Numbered from the stretch's first letter, positions 8,094 through 15,645 are shown. The stretch: DNA of 30,673 nt from DAOTXL01 sp034434895 (GCA_034434895.1 DAOTYI010000236.1:1-30673); one strand, 5' to 3'. The notes: generated from the letters alone by a model not told the origin. Numbers and translations are program-made.

Positions 8094-8822
8094 TCAGGAG
8101 TCTTCCGCTTCCTCTGCCCGATCGGCCGGCTTCATGCCGGCCAGCACCTTTTCGATCTCGGTGGTCAGTTGCTGGAACACCTCGCGGATGCTCCGCGTGG
8201 CGTCAATGCGCTGAAACTGATACTCCTCGGCCATGGCCTCGAACTGGGCCAGCAACCGGCTCTGATACTCGACAAACGCCTCGTAATAATCGCGGTTGGG
8301 CAAAAAGTCCATGCCCGATTCCCAGTAGTCAAAACCGCGAGCATTCAGCACGCGGGGGATCAGGTGTGGCAGGTCGGCGTGGAGATAAAAGACGGCGTCG
8401 GGCACCAGGGCGAAGCCAAAGATGTCCCGGATCCAGGTGGGGTTGACACCGCGCACCATGGCCCGGGCGATGATGGAATAGATGTAGCGGTCGGTGAGCA
8501 CCACAAATCCGGCCCGCAAGGCCGGGATGATGACCTTTTCCAGACGGTCTACCATGTCGGTGGCGTAGAACAGGTTGGCGGTGAGGAGGCCCAGGGTGTG
8601 CCCCTGTTGAGCCGCTTTGATGCCTGCACCGGCCAGTTCGGAGCGCTTCAGGCCGGTGGACTGCACGGCGAACCCTTTGCTCTCCACCCACTCTCGCAGC
8701 AGGGCGATCTGCGTGGACCGTCCCACGCCGTCGGTGCCTTCCAGGACGATAAGCCGGCCGGGCAGCGGTTTCTGGCGGGTAAATCCGGCCAGTCCTTCGC
8801 CGTAAAAACGGATTTCGGTCAT
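8094..8822 (-). CDS. Thymidylate kinase-like protein with altered Walker A
   Basis: This 242-residue P-loop protein is of the dTMP kinase type. The family makes dTDP from dTMP and ATP. The P-loop reads EGTDGVGRSTQ: the Walker A Lys is replaced by Arg (codon CGG, checked in the DNA). The DRYIYS motif and a WESGMDF segment in the LID-like region are retained. About 27 extra residues precede the usual start of the fold. It overlaps the upstream canonical paralogue by 4 nt (ATGA), implying translational coupling. The loss of the Lys suggests weak or no kinase activity and perhaps a regulatory or heterodimer role, which is inference. Confidence 0.8.
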   Translation of the reverse strand: MTEIRFYGEGLAGFTRQKPLPGRLIVLEGTDGVGRSTQIALLREWVESKGFAVQSTGLKRSELAGAGIKAAQQGHTLGLLTANLFYATDMVDRLEKVIIPALRAGFVVLTDRYIYSIIARAMVRGVNPTWIRDIFGFALVPDAVFYLHADLPHLIPRVLNARGFDYWESGMDFLPNRDYYEAFVEYQSRLLAQFEAMAEEYQFQRIDATRSIREVFQQLTTEIEKVLAGMKPADRAEEAEDS

Positions 8823-9580
8823 GGGGCGCTCCTTTCCGGCAGGACCTCATCCAGGTAGCGGCCATACACCTCCTCGGCGGCCAGGACCTCTCGCCAGGCG
8901 CTGGGTTGGACGCGCAGCGCGCCGGGCAGCAGCGGCCTGATGATCTCCCGCACCATCTCCTGCTGTTCGGTCAGCGGCAGGGTGGCGTCAATGACCGTCA
9001 GCCCGAACTCGTCCACCATCTTTTCATACTCTTCCAGGATCCGCTTCTGAAAGAGGGCAAAGCTCTCCTGAGGATCGTCGCTCAGGCCCAGGTCCAGCCC
9101 CGCCTCATAGAATTTGAGCTGGGGACGGCCGTTCAAGATGCGCCGCAGCGACTCCTCCAGCGGCACGCGGAAGTAAAAGGCGACGGTGGGGCGGACGGCA
9201 AAGGCGTACACCTTGCGCACCCAGGTAGGGGACACCCCGCGCGCCACATCCCGCGCGAAGGCGGTGTAGATATACCGGTCGGCCAGGACGATGGCCCCGG
9301 CCTTGAGGGCGGGCAGGATCTGCCGTTCTGTCCGATCGGCCAGATCGGCAGCGTGGATCAGGCTGAAAGAGGTAGGAGTGAGCAACTGCTTCTTCTTGCC
9401 CAGTTTGGTTGTCTCCTTGACCAGCGGCGACGAGTTCCACTCACTAAAGGCCACACAGTAGCCCTGACCGATCAGCCATTTGTTCAGCAGGTCCAATTGC
9501 GTGCTCTTGCCCGAGCCGTCAATCCCTTCAACGATGAAGAGCTTGCCCGGCAAGGCCCGTCCGTCGGGTAGTTGAGCCAT
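8819..9580 (-). CDS. tmk: Thymidylate kinase-like protein (canonical P-loop)
   Basis: This 253-residue protein carries VEGIDGSGKSTQ near the N-terminus (intact Walker A Lys), DRYIYTAFARD (the DRY motif of dTMP kinases) and a YEAGLDL LID-like segment. Family members phosphorylate dTMP to dTDP. It is longer than E. coli Tmk (about 210 residues), with about 30 extra C-terminal residues. GAAGGAG precedes the ATG by 8 nt. It is the first gene of the tmk/tmk-like/dnaG/rpoD cluster and is read from the promoter at 9731-9759, with a leader containing a large imperfect palindrome. True dTMP specificity is likely but not proven by sequence alone, so the gene symbol is tentative. Confidence 0.8.
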   Translation of the reverse strand: MAQLPDGRALPGKLFIVEGIDGSGKSTQLDLLNKWLIGQGYCVAFSEWNSSPLVKETTKLGKKKQLLTPTSFSLIHAADLADRTERQILPALKAGAIVLADRYIYTAFARDVARGVSPTWVRKVYAFAVRPTVAFYFRVPLEESLRRILNGRPQLKFYEAGLDLGLSDDPQESFALFQKRILEEYEKMVDEFGLTVIDATLPLTEQQEMVREIIRPLLPGALRVQPSAWREVLAAEEVYGRYLDEVLPERSAP

Positions 9581-9650
9581 CCTTCTACTCCTTCATCCAC
9601 CCCGTCTCGAACACTCTGTTCCAGGAGTTACGCCGTTGACCCGGCAGGCT

Positions 9651-9716
9651 CACCACAAAGGCACCAAGACACGAAGAATTACCAAGAAATCTTTGTGCCT
9701 TTGTGCCTTGGTGGTG
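9651..9716. repeat. Imperfect palindrome in the tmk operon leader
   Basis: Bases 9651-9676 (CACCACAAAGGCACCAAG...) match the complement of 9691-9716 at 22 of 26 positions, around a 14-nt loop. Each arm is itself built of about 8-bp units resembling CACAAAGG. The element lies between the predicted promoter (9731-9759) and the tmk start (9580), so it would fold in the mRNA leader. A related element is at 23860-23923. Confidence 0.8.
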
Positions 9717-9730
9717 AAAATGCCATCCAA

Positions 9731-9759
9731 ATTATAGCACATATCGGTTGGAAGGACAA
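9731..9759 (-). promoter_or_regulatory. Candidate promoter of the tmk-dnaG-rpoD cluster
   Basis: On the minus strand, TTGTCC (9759-9754, 4/6 to the -35 consensus) and TATAAT (9736-9731, 6/6) are separated by 17 bp. The predicted leader is about 145 nt long and includes the palindrome at 9651-9716. Confidence 0.7.
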
Positions 9760-9772
9760 CCGGGGCCCTATA

Positions 9773-9863
9773 GGGGTGTTCGAGGCAAAAGAATGGAACA
9801 CCCCGCCCGCCCTGGCAGGGGTCACAGACCCCCGCCGAGCAATGGGGTGCCCCACCCTGGCGT
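9773..9863. other. Cluster of stem-loops downstream of iaaA
   Basis: GGGGTGTTC (9773-9781) pairs with GAACACCCC (9796-9804). A second GC-rich hairpin is visible at about 9815-9836 (GGCAGGGG/CCCCCGCC around TCACAGA), and a third short one lies around TGGGGTGCCCCA near 9842-9855. The stretch lies between the iaaA stop and the tmk promoter, so it may terminate iaaA, although no run of T follows a stem. No gene is seen in the 298-bp gap 9581-9878. Confidence 0.5.
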
Positions 9864-9878
9864 TCTGCTACGAACACG

Positions 9879-10784
9879 CTAGAGCCTTACCACCGGCTCC
9901 TCCATCTCTGCCGTGCGGTAGGCAAAGGCCATGTGCGGAGTGTTATAAGCCCAGCCGGGCCGGCCATCGGGTGCCAGGAGGATGAGACCGCCCAGGCCGT
10001 TCACCTTGTTGGCCAGCACCTGGATGGCGGCCTGAGCGGCAGCTTGCGGATCGCCCAGGTCATGCAGGAAGTGCAAAGCCAGGCGGGCCAGCAGCACCTT
10101 GGCGATGCTCTCCCCCCACCCGGTGCACGATGCCCCGCCGAACTCATCGTCGGCGTAAAAGCCACAGCCGACCAGCGGCACATCCCCCACCCGGCCAGGC
10201 AGTTTGTTGGGCGTGCCGCCGGTGGACGTGCCGGCCGCGATATGGCCGGCCTGGTCCAACGCCACACAACCCACCGTATCGGCCGCGGCCGGGCGGGTAA
10301 AGGCCTGCCGCGTCGAGTAGGTGTGGTCGTACAGCAGCTTTTGCCACCGTTCAAACTCGCGGGGCACGGCCAGGTCGGTCAGGTCGCAGGTGGGAAAGCC
10401 CATCTTGTGGGCAAAACGCTGCGCACCCTGACCCACCAGCAGCACATGCTCGCTCCGCTCCATCACCGCCCGGGCCAGGCGGATGGGGTTCTGGATGAAC
10501 TGCACCGCCGCTACCGCCCCGACCAACATCCGACCGCCGTCCATGAACCCGGCATCCAATTCCACCTGGCCGTCGGCGTTGAGGAATGAACCCCGCCCGG
10601 CGTCAAAGGTCTCGTCATCCTCCATGAGGACGATAGCTGCCTCCACCGCCTCCACCGCCGTGCCGCCGGCGGCCAGCACCGCCCAACCGGCTTCGACGGC
10701 GCGGCGCGTGCCCTGGCGGTGTGCCTGGTGCAACTCGGCCGGGATGTCCCACGCCCCACCATGAACAATGATTGATGGCCGCAT
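9879..10784 (-). CDS. iaaA: Isoaspartyl peptidase / L-asparaginase (Ntn hydrolase)
   Basis: This 301-residue protein belongs to the plant-type asparaginase family, which cleaves isoaspartyl dipeptides and asparagine after self-processing. Visible features are IIVHGGAW at the N-terminus, DAGRGSFLNADG, the AADTVGCVALD segment whose Thr170 is the expected autocleavage site and nucleophile, and GTSTGGTPNKLPGRVGDVPL immediately after, with Thr188-Gly-Gly in the oxyanion/substrate region. There is no signal peptide, so it is probably cytoplasmic. It has its own promoter at 10838-10866, overlapping the end of the upstream biotin carrier gene, with a hairpin in the leader. A related glycosylasparaginase activity is possible but less likely. 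Confidence 0.9.
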   Translation of the reverse strand: MRPSIIVHGGAWDIPAELHQAHRQGTRRAVEAGWAVLAAGGTAVEAVEAAIVLMEDDETFDAGRGSFLNADGQVELDAGFMDGGRMLVGAVAAVQFIQNPIRLARAVMERSEHVLLVGQGAQRFAHKMGFPTCDLTDLAVPREFERWQKLLYDHTYSTRQAFTRPAAADTVGCVALDQAGHIAAGTSTGGTPNKLPGRVGDVPLVGCGFYADDEFGGASCTGWGESIAKVLLARLALHFLHDLGDPQAAAQAAIQVLANKVNGLGGLILLAPDGRPGWAYNTPHMAFAYRTAEMEEPVVRL

Positions 10785-10800
10785 CTGTTCCCCTCAAACA

Positions 10801-10837
10801 GAACCTCCCGCAGGTTGTACAACGCTGCGGGAGGTTC
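10801..10837. terminator. Strong hairpin between biotin carrier gene and iaaA
   Basis: GAACCTCCCGCAG (10801-10813) pairs perfectly with CTGCGGGAGGTTC (10825-10837) over 13 bp, with an 11-nt loop. In the direction of the fab operon transcript it is followed by TGTTTGA rather than a clear T run, so termination is plausible but not textbook. The iaaA promoter lies directly upstream, so the hairpin would also sit at the very 5' end of the iaaA mRNA. The inner arm CCTCCCGCAG is shared with the terminator at 4705-4743. Confidence 0.55.
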
Positions 10838-10866
10838 ATTGTACTCGACTCCAGGTGGAACGTCAA
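10838..10866 (-). promoter_or_regulatory. Promoter of iaaA
   Basis: On the minus strand, TTGACG (10866-10861, 5/6) and TACAAT (10843-10838, 5/6) have a 17-bp spacer. The -35 box overlaps the stop codon of the biotin carrier gene (10865-10863). Confidence 0.75.
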
Positions 10867-11393
10867 AAAGAGTGGCCTGGTCTGATGATCGCCAGCTCTT
10901 CCCCCTGGCTGATGTCGCGGCCGGGCGGGCCATGTACCCGGGTCACCACGCCGGAACAGGGAGCTTTCAGTTCCATCTGCATCTTCATGGATTCGACTAC
11001 GGCCACTACCTGTCCGGCCTCGACCTGCTCGCCGGCGGGCAGTGGCAGTGAGGCCAGGACACCGGCCAGGGGAGCCCGGATCACCACCTCCTGGTCAGCC
11101 AGATCAGGGCTTTCGCTCCGGCGGGGGGACAACCGGCCTGGTTGTGGCTGCACCTCTACCGGATAGACCTGCCCCCGGACCTCGACCTGATAGGGGGTTG
11201 CCGGCGGGGACTCGGGTTGGCCCTCCTCAACAAAGACAACATACCCGCCGTCGTCCAGCACCAGGGAGTAGACCGGCAACCCTCCCACCTGTTCCAGGTC
11301 CACGTACAATGGCCGACCGTCCACCCGTACCAGCCGGTCGTGCTCGACCTCGATCTCGAAGGAACGGCCGGCTACCGTGACCCGGTACTTCAT
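10863..11393 (-). CDS. Biotin carboxyl carrier protein (biotinyl domain)
   Basis: This 176-residue protein carries biotin for an acyl-CoA carboxylase. The C-terminal biotinyl-lipoyl domain (about 102-176) has the attachment motif ESMKMQM with biotinyl Lys137; the usual motif is AMKM, and the Ser before Met is a tolerated variant. The N-terminal 60 residues form a beta-rich domain seen in carriers of propionyl/methylmalonyl-type carboxylases, joined by a Pro-rich segment. It is the last gene of the fab operon, overlapping the small upstream gene by 4 nt (ATGA). No biotin carboxylase gene lies in the window, so that subunit must be encoded elsewhere. Confidence 0.9.
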   Translation of the reverse strand: MKYRVTVAGRSFEIEVEHDRLVRVDGRPLYVDLEQVGGLPVYSLVLDDGGYVVFVEEGQPESPPATPYQVEVRGQVYPVEVQPQPGRLSPRRSESPDLADQEVVIRAPLAGVLASLPLPAGEQVEAGQVVAVVESMKMQMELKAPCSGVVTRVHGPPGRDISQGEELAIIRPGHSF

Positions 11394-11707
11394 CTCTGTC
11401 CATCCAGTTGCGCCCAGCGGCGTAACATCCGCCAGTTCGCCCCGGTCCCCTGCAGGCCGCTATGGCCTCTCTGTTTCCTGGCCCGCTGTCGGTAGTCCAC
11501 CAACACTGCCGCCACTGCTGCTGCCCGCAGCAGCTCCTCGTCTGGAAGCGGCCAGGCCAACTCCTCCATCCCCAGGTCCAACCCGATTTCCAAACCCGAC
11601 CCGGCCATCCTTTTATCTTTGATCCCCTTCCACCCTTCTCTCAGTTGTTCTATGCTCATTGCTCCTTTTCCCTCATTCCTTATCCCTTTACAAGGGAATA
11701 TTGCCAT
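11390..11707 (-). CDS. Small protein between carboxyltransferase and biotin carrier
   Basis: This protein of up to 105 residues has no recognised family. The start at 11707 is chosen because GAGG lies 7 nt upstream of the ATG, inside the end of the carboxyltransferase gene (20-nt overlap). Internal ATGs at 11659 and 11608 are alternatives, and the first 33 codons are AT-richer than the rest, so the mature start may be shorter. The C-terminal half shows PLPDEELLRAAAVAAVLVDY, then a basic linker, then WRMLRRWAQL. This helix-linker-Trp layout resembles the small epsilon subunits of actinobacterial acyl-CoA carboxylases, an inference from shape and position only. It overlaps the biotin carrier gene by 4 nt. 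Confidence 0.65.
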   Translation of the reverse strand: MAIFPCKGIRNEGKGAMSIEQLREGWKGIKDKRMAGSGLEIGLDLGMEELAWPLPDEELLRAAAVAAVLVDYRQRARKQRGHSGLQGTGANWRMLRRWAQLDGQR

Positions 11708-13214
11708 GTTTTTTCCTCGGCAGGGAAGCGCGCTTGCCGCTGAGCATCCGCAGCGCGGCGATCAGGCGGGGACGGGTCTCGCGGGGCGGGATAACGGCGT
11801 CCAGATAGCCCCGCGCCGCAGCCACGTAGGGGTTGGCAAAGCGTTGCCGATAGTCGGCGATCAGCCGGGCACGCAGGGCTTCGGGGTCTGCTGCGGCGGC
11901 CAGCTCCTTGCGATGCAACACGTTGACCGCCCCCTCTGGCCCCATGACCGCGATCTCGGCCCCTGGCCAGGCCAGGTTCACATCGCCGCGCAGGTGCCTG
12001 GAACTCATCACGATGTAGGCGCCGCCGTATGCTTTGCGCGTGATTACCGCCAGTTTGGGCACCGTTGCCTCGGCATAGGCAAAGATCATCTTGGCCCCGT
12101 GGCGGATGATGCCGCCATGCTCCTGCGCCACGCCTGGCAGGAAGCCTGGCGTGTCGGTGAAGGTGACCAGCGGGATGTTGAAGCAGTCGCAGAAGCGGAT
12201 AAAGCGTGCCCCCTTGTCGCTGGCATCAATGTCCAGGACTCCGGCAAGTGCCTCCGGTTGCTGGGCGACGATGCCCACCGGATAGCCGCCCAGTCGGGCA
12301 AAGCCCACCAGCAGATTCGGGGCAAAGGTGGCATGCACCTCGAAAAAATCGCCGTCGTCCACCACCATCAGGATGATCTGACGCATGTCATAAGGTCGGT
12401 CGGGCGCTTCGGGCACGATCTCATCCAGCTCGGCGGCCAGGCGGTCGGGCGGGTCGGAGGGTTCACGCCAGGGGGGATCATCGGCGTTGTTGCCCGGCAG
12501 GAAACTCAACAGCCGTCGGACCCCGGCCAGGGCCGTCGCTTCGTCGGGGCAGACAAAGTGGGCCACGCCGCTCTTCTGGCCGTGGACCTGAGCTCCCCCC
12601 AGTTCATCGAAGGTGACCTCCTGGCGGGTCACGGCCCGGACCACATCGGGGCCGGTGATGAACATGTGGCTGCTGCCCTGCACCATGAAAACAAAGTCGG
12701 TGAGGGCCGGGCTGTAGACCGCCCCCCCGGCGCAAGGCCCCAGGATGACCGAAATCTGGGGGATCACCCCGGAAGCGATGGTATTGCGGTAGAAAATCTC
12801 ACCATAGGCGGCCAGGGCATCTACCCCTTCCTGGATGCGCGCCCCGCCCGAATCGTTGAGGCCGATGAGGGGAGCGCCGTTGGCCAGGGCCAGGTCCATC
12901 ACCTTGCATACCTTGCGGCCGTGGATGGCCCCCACCGAGCCGCCGAGTACGGTGAAATCCTGGGCAAAGAGATAGACCGGCCGGCCGTCAATCAGCCCCC
13001 AGCCGGTGACCACACTGTCGCCCAGAGGCCCCTCGTCCCCCTGGCGGGCAAAAGCGTCTATCTCCTCGAACGTGCCCAGGTCGAGCAGCAGTTCCAGCCG
13101 TTCGCGGGCGGTGTATTTGCCCCTGGCGTGCTGTTGCTCGATCCGCTCCGCTCCTCCTCCCAACCGGGCCTGGGCGGACAACTCCCACAGCCGTTGCAAA
13201 GCAGGGTTACTCAT
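11688..13214 (-). CDS. Acyl-CoA carboxylase carboxyltransferase subunit (PccB/AccD-type)
   Basis: This 508-residue carboxyltransferase moves CO2 from biotin to an acyl-CoA. The ATG at 13214 is preferred over the upstream ATG at 13268: it overlaps the fabH stop by 8 nt, has AGGA 9 nt upstream, and gives MSNPALQRLWEL, a typical N-terminus. Both crotonase-like halves are present, with SGGARIQEG, GPCAGGAVYSPALTDF, DTPGFLPGVAQEHGG and RKAYGGAYIVMSS. Ile401 in the last motif aligns with the position where propionyl-CoA-specific enzymes carry Asp and acetyl-CoA-accepting relatives carry Ile. With fabF and fabH as neighbours, a malonyl-CoA-forming role is plausible. Substrate is inference. Confidence 0.9.
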   Translation of the reverse strand: MSNPALQRLWELSAQARLGGGAERIEQQHARGKYTARERLELLLDLGTFEEIDAFARQGDEGPLGDSVVTGWGLIDGRPVYLFAQDFTVLGGSVGAIHGRKVCKVMDLALANGAPLIGLNDSGGARIQEGVDALAAYGEIFYRNTIASGVIPQISVILGPCAGGAVYSPALTDFVFMVQGSSHMFITGPDVVRAVTRQEVTFDELGGAQVHGQKSGVAHFVCPDEATALAGVRRLLSFLPGNNADDPPWREPSDPPDRLAAELDEIVPEAPDRPYDMRQIILMVVDDGDFFEVHATFAPNLLVGFARLGGYPVGIVAQQPEALAGVLDIDASDKGARFIRFCDCFNIPLVTFTDTPGFLPGVAQEHGGIIRHGAKMIFAYAEATVPKLAVITRKAYGGAYIVMSSRHLRGDVNLAWPGAEIAVMGPEGAVNVLHRKELAAAADPEALRARLIADYRQRFANPYVAAARGYLDAVIPPRETRPRLIAALRMLSGKRASLPRKKHGNIPL

Positions 13215-14379
13215 CGGGCGAATCCTGTCCCCTGTCGCGGTCGTGCAGGAGGCGGAACAGGCGAGCATCTATCAGCCGCCACAGCCGCCGCCAGCGGGAG
13301 CGCAGCCGCGCCAGGCGATAGCGCAGCCAGCGCCAGAAGGCCGTTCGTCGCGAGGGGAGCGGCGTCGGCAGCGGCAGACTCCAGCGGATGGCCGCTGCTG
13401 CCCAGGTCAGGCCGGCTCCAAAGCCGGTGCAGACGATCAGATCGTCGCGCTTGATCAGCCCCTGTTCGACCGCCTCGCACAGGGCGATGGGGATGGAGGC
13501 GGAGGAGGTGTTGCCGTAGCGCGCCAGGTTGGAAAAGACCCGCTCCTGGGGCACGCCCAGCTCACGGGCGGCAGCCTGCAAAATGCGGTCGTTGGCCTGG
13601 TGGGGGATGAACAGGGTGACATCCTCGACCGTCAATCCGGCCTGGGCCAGCACCTGGCGCGCCGCTTCAGGCATGATGCGCGTGGCAAAGCGAAAAACCT
13701 GCCGGCCTTCCATGCGGATAAAATGCTGGCGGGCGGCCACCGTCTCGGCTGAGGCCGGGTGTGCGCTGCCGCCGGCCGGCAGGATCAGCAGATCGCCCCC
13801 TGAGCCGTCGGCCCCCAGCAGCGAGGACAGGATGCCACCCGGCGCTTCATTAGCCTGGAGCACCACCGCCCCGGCCCCATCGCCAAAAAGCACGCAGGTC
13901 GCGCGGTCGGTCCAGTCGGTGATGCGCGACAGGGTTTCGGCGCCGACCACCAGCGCGTGGTCATAGATGCCGGCGGCCAGCAGCCCGGCGGCCAGACTCA
14001 GGCCATAGACGAACCCGGAACAGCCGGCCGACAGGTCAAAGGCGGCAGCCCGTCCGGCCCCCAGGGCATCCTGTAACAGGCAGGCTGTGGCCGGAAAGGC
14101 ATGGTCGGGGGTCACGGTGGCGACGATGATCAGGTCCAGGCGGGCCGGGTCCAGATTGGCCACTTCCAGCGCGTCCTGCGCCGCCTTGAGGCTGAGGGTC
14201 AGGGTCGTTTCCCCCTCGGCGGCGATGCGCCGTTCGACAATGCCGGTCCGCTGGCGGATCCACTCGTCGGAGGTATCCACCATGGCCGCCAGATCGTCAT
14301 TGGTCAACACACGGCCAGGGAGCGCCTTGCCCCAGCCGACAATATGCACTCCACGTCGGCTGTTCTTGCGGTTGGCCAA
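13207..14379 (-). CDS. fabH: Beta-ketoacyl-ACP synthase III with basic C-terminal tail
   Basis: FabH condenses acyl-CoA with malonyl-ACP to start fatty-acid synthesis. The catalytic triad is visible: Cys120 (DLSAGCSGF), His260 (IPHQAN) and Asn290 (YGNTSSASIP). The enzyme core ends at about residue 333 (GFGAGLTWAAAAIRW), where most FabH proteins stop. Here 57 further residues follow, rich in Arg, Trp and Leu (RRTAFWRWLRYRLARLRSRW and on), suggesting a basic amphipathic helix. The start is TTG at 14379, 7 nt after the fabF stop, with GAGGG upstream. The 3' end overlaps the carboxyltransferase gene by 8 nt. The absence of FabD, FabG, FabZ and ACP means other FAS genes are elsewhere. Confidence 0.92.
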   Translation of the reverse strand: MANRKNSRRGVHIVGWGKALPGRVLTNDDLAAMVDTSDEWIRQRTGIVERRIAAEGETTLTLSLKAAQDALEVANLDPARLDLIIVATVTPDHAFPATACLLQDALGAGRAAAFDLSAGCSGFVYGLSLAAGLLAAGIYDHALVVGAETLSRITDWTDRATCVLFGDGAGAVVLQANEAPGGILSSLLGADGSGGDLLILPAGGSAHPASAETVAARQHFIRMEGRQVFRFATRIMPEAARQVLAQAGLTVEDVTLFIPHQANDRILQAAARELGVPQERVFSNLARYGNTSSASIPIALCEAVEQGLIKRDDLIVCTGFGAGLTWAAAAIRWSLPLPTPLPSRRTAFWRWLRYRLARLRSRWRRLWRLIDARLFRLLHDRDRGQDSPDE

Positions 14380-14386
14380 GGTACCC

Positions 14387-15631
14387 TCAGCCCTCCCAAC
14401 GCCGGAAGATCAGGGTGGCGTTGTGCCCCCCAAAGCCGAACGAGTTGGACAGGACGACGCGCGGATCGGTCCGCCGTGCCCGGTTGGGCACATAATCCAG
14501 GTCGCACTCCGGGTCGGGGGTTTCGTAATTGATGGTCGGGTGGAGCCAGCCGGTCTCCAACGACTTGACGCAGGCGATGGCCTCCACCGCCCCGGCCCCG
14601 CCCATCAGGTGGCCGATCATAGATTTGGTGGCGCTGACCGGCAGGCGGCGGGCATGTTCGCCAAAGACCTGGTGGATGGCCAGTGTCTCGGTTTTGTCGT
14701 TGAGTGGCGTGCTGGTGCCGTGGGCGTTGATATAGTCCACCTCCTCTGGGCGCAGGCCGGCGTCGCGCAGGGCCGCCTCCATCGCCAGGGCTGCTCCTTC
14801 CCCCTTCTCGTCGGGGGCGGTGATGTGGAAGGCATCGGTGCTGACCCCATAGCCGATCAGTTCGGCATAGATGCGCGCTCCCCGCTTTTGCGCGTGTTCC
14901 AGGCTCTCCAGGACGAGCACGCCGGCCCCTTCCCCCATGACAAAGCCGTCACGGTCGGCGTCAAACGGCCGGCTGGCCCGCTCCGGTTCGTCATTGCGGT
15001 GCGAGACGGCTCCCATGCTGCTGAAGGCGGCCAGCGCCAGGGGGTGCATGACCGACTCGCCGCTGCCGCAGATCATGACTTCGACCGTTCCACGCCGGAT
15101 ATACTCGGCGGCCTCACCGATGGCGTTGTTGCCGGTGGCACAGGCCGCAGCCAGCGACAGCGCCGGCCCCCGGATGCCGTACTTGATGGCGATCTGGCCG
15201 GCCCCGGCGTTGGGCATCATCATCGGCACCATCAGGGCGCTCACCCGCCTGGGGCCTCGCTCCCGCAGCACCTCCGCATTCTCCAGCAAGGTGACGATCC
15301 CGCCGATGCCGGTGCCGATGAGAACTCCAACATGCCGGTTGTCCCGGTTTTGATTGAAGGTCAACCGGGCGTCGGCGACGGCCTCTGCGGCAGCGACCAG
15401 GATCAACTGGACAAAGCGGTCGTTGCGCCTGGCCTCCCTGTGGCCCAAAAGGGCATCGGCGTCAAAATTCTTGACCTCGGCAGCGATGCGGACCGGCTGC
15501 TCGGAGGCGTCGTACAGGGTGATCGGCCCCACGCCGGAGCGCCCGGCCAGCAGAGCCTGCCACAGGGTGGGCACATCGTTGCCTACAGGGGTCACTGCCC
15601 CCAGGCCGGTGATGACCACTCGCTTACGCAT
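14387..15631 (-). CDS. fabF: Beta-ketoacyl-ACP synthase II
   Basis: FabF is an elongating condensing enzyme of type II fatty-acid synthesis. The 414-residue product matches the family length and shows the Cys-His-His set: Cys164 (AAACATG), His304 (NAHGTSTPLND) and His341 (SMIGHLMGGAGA), with Lys336 nearby, plus SNSFGFGGHN at the C-terminus. GGAGG lies 5 nt before the ATG. It is the first gene of the fab/carboxylase operon. The leader contains six copies of a GCGGAAT-type heptamer. Confidence 0.94.
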   Translation of the reverse strand: MRKRVVITGLGAVTPVGNDVPTLWQALLAGRSGVGPITLYDASEQPVRIAAEVKNFDADALLGHREARRNDRFVQLILVAAAEAVADARLTFNQNRDNRHVGVLIGTGIGGIVTLLENAEVLRERGPRRVSALMVPMMMPNAGAGQIAIKYGIRGPALSLAAACATGNNAIGEAAEYIRRGTVEVMICGSGESVMHPLALAAFSSMGAVSHRNDEPERASRPFDADRDGFVMGEGAGVLVLESLEHAQKRGARIYAELIGYGVSTDAFHITAPDEKGEGAALAMEAALRDAGLRPEEVDYINAHGTSTPLNDKTETLAIHQVFGEHARRLPVSATKSMIGHLMGGAGAVEAIACVKSLETGWLHPTINYETPDPECDLDYVPNRARRTDPRVVLSNSFGFGGHNATLIFRRWEG

Positions 15632-15645
15632 AGCACCTCCACAAT

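Noticed and set aside
7269..8858. Long plus-strand open frame opposite dnaG and the tmk-like gene
   Set aside because: It is antisense to two conserved genes. Composition is His/Val/Gly/Gln-rich with no recognisable domain.
11619..13454. 611-codon plus-strand open frame opposite the carboxyltransferase
   Set aside because: It is a shadow of a conserved gene in GC-rich DNA, with no motif and no credible ribosome-binding site.
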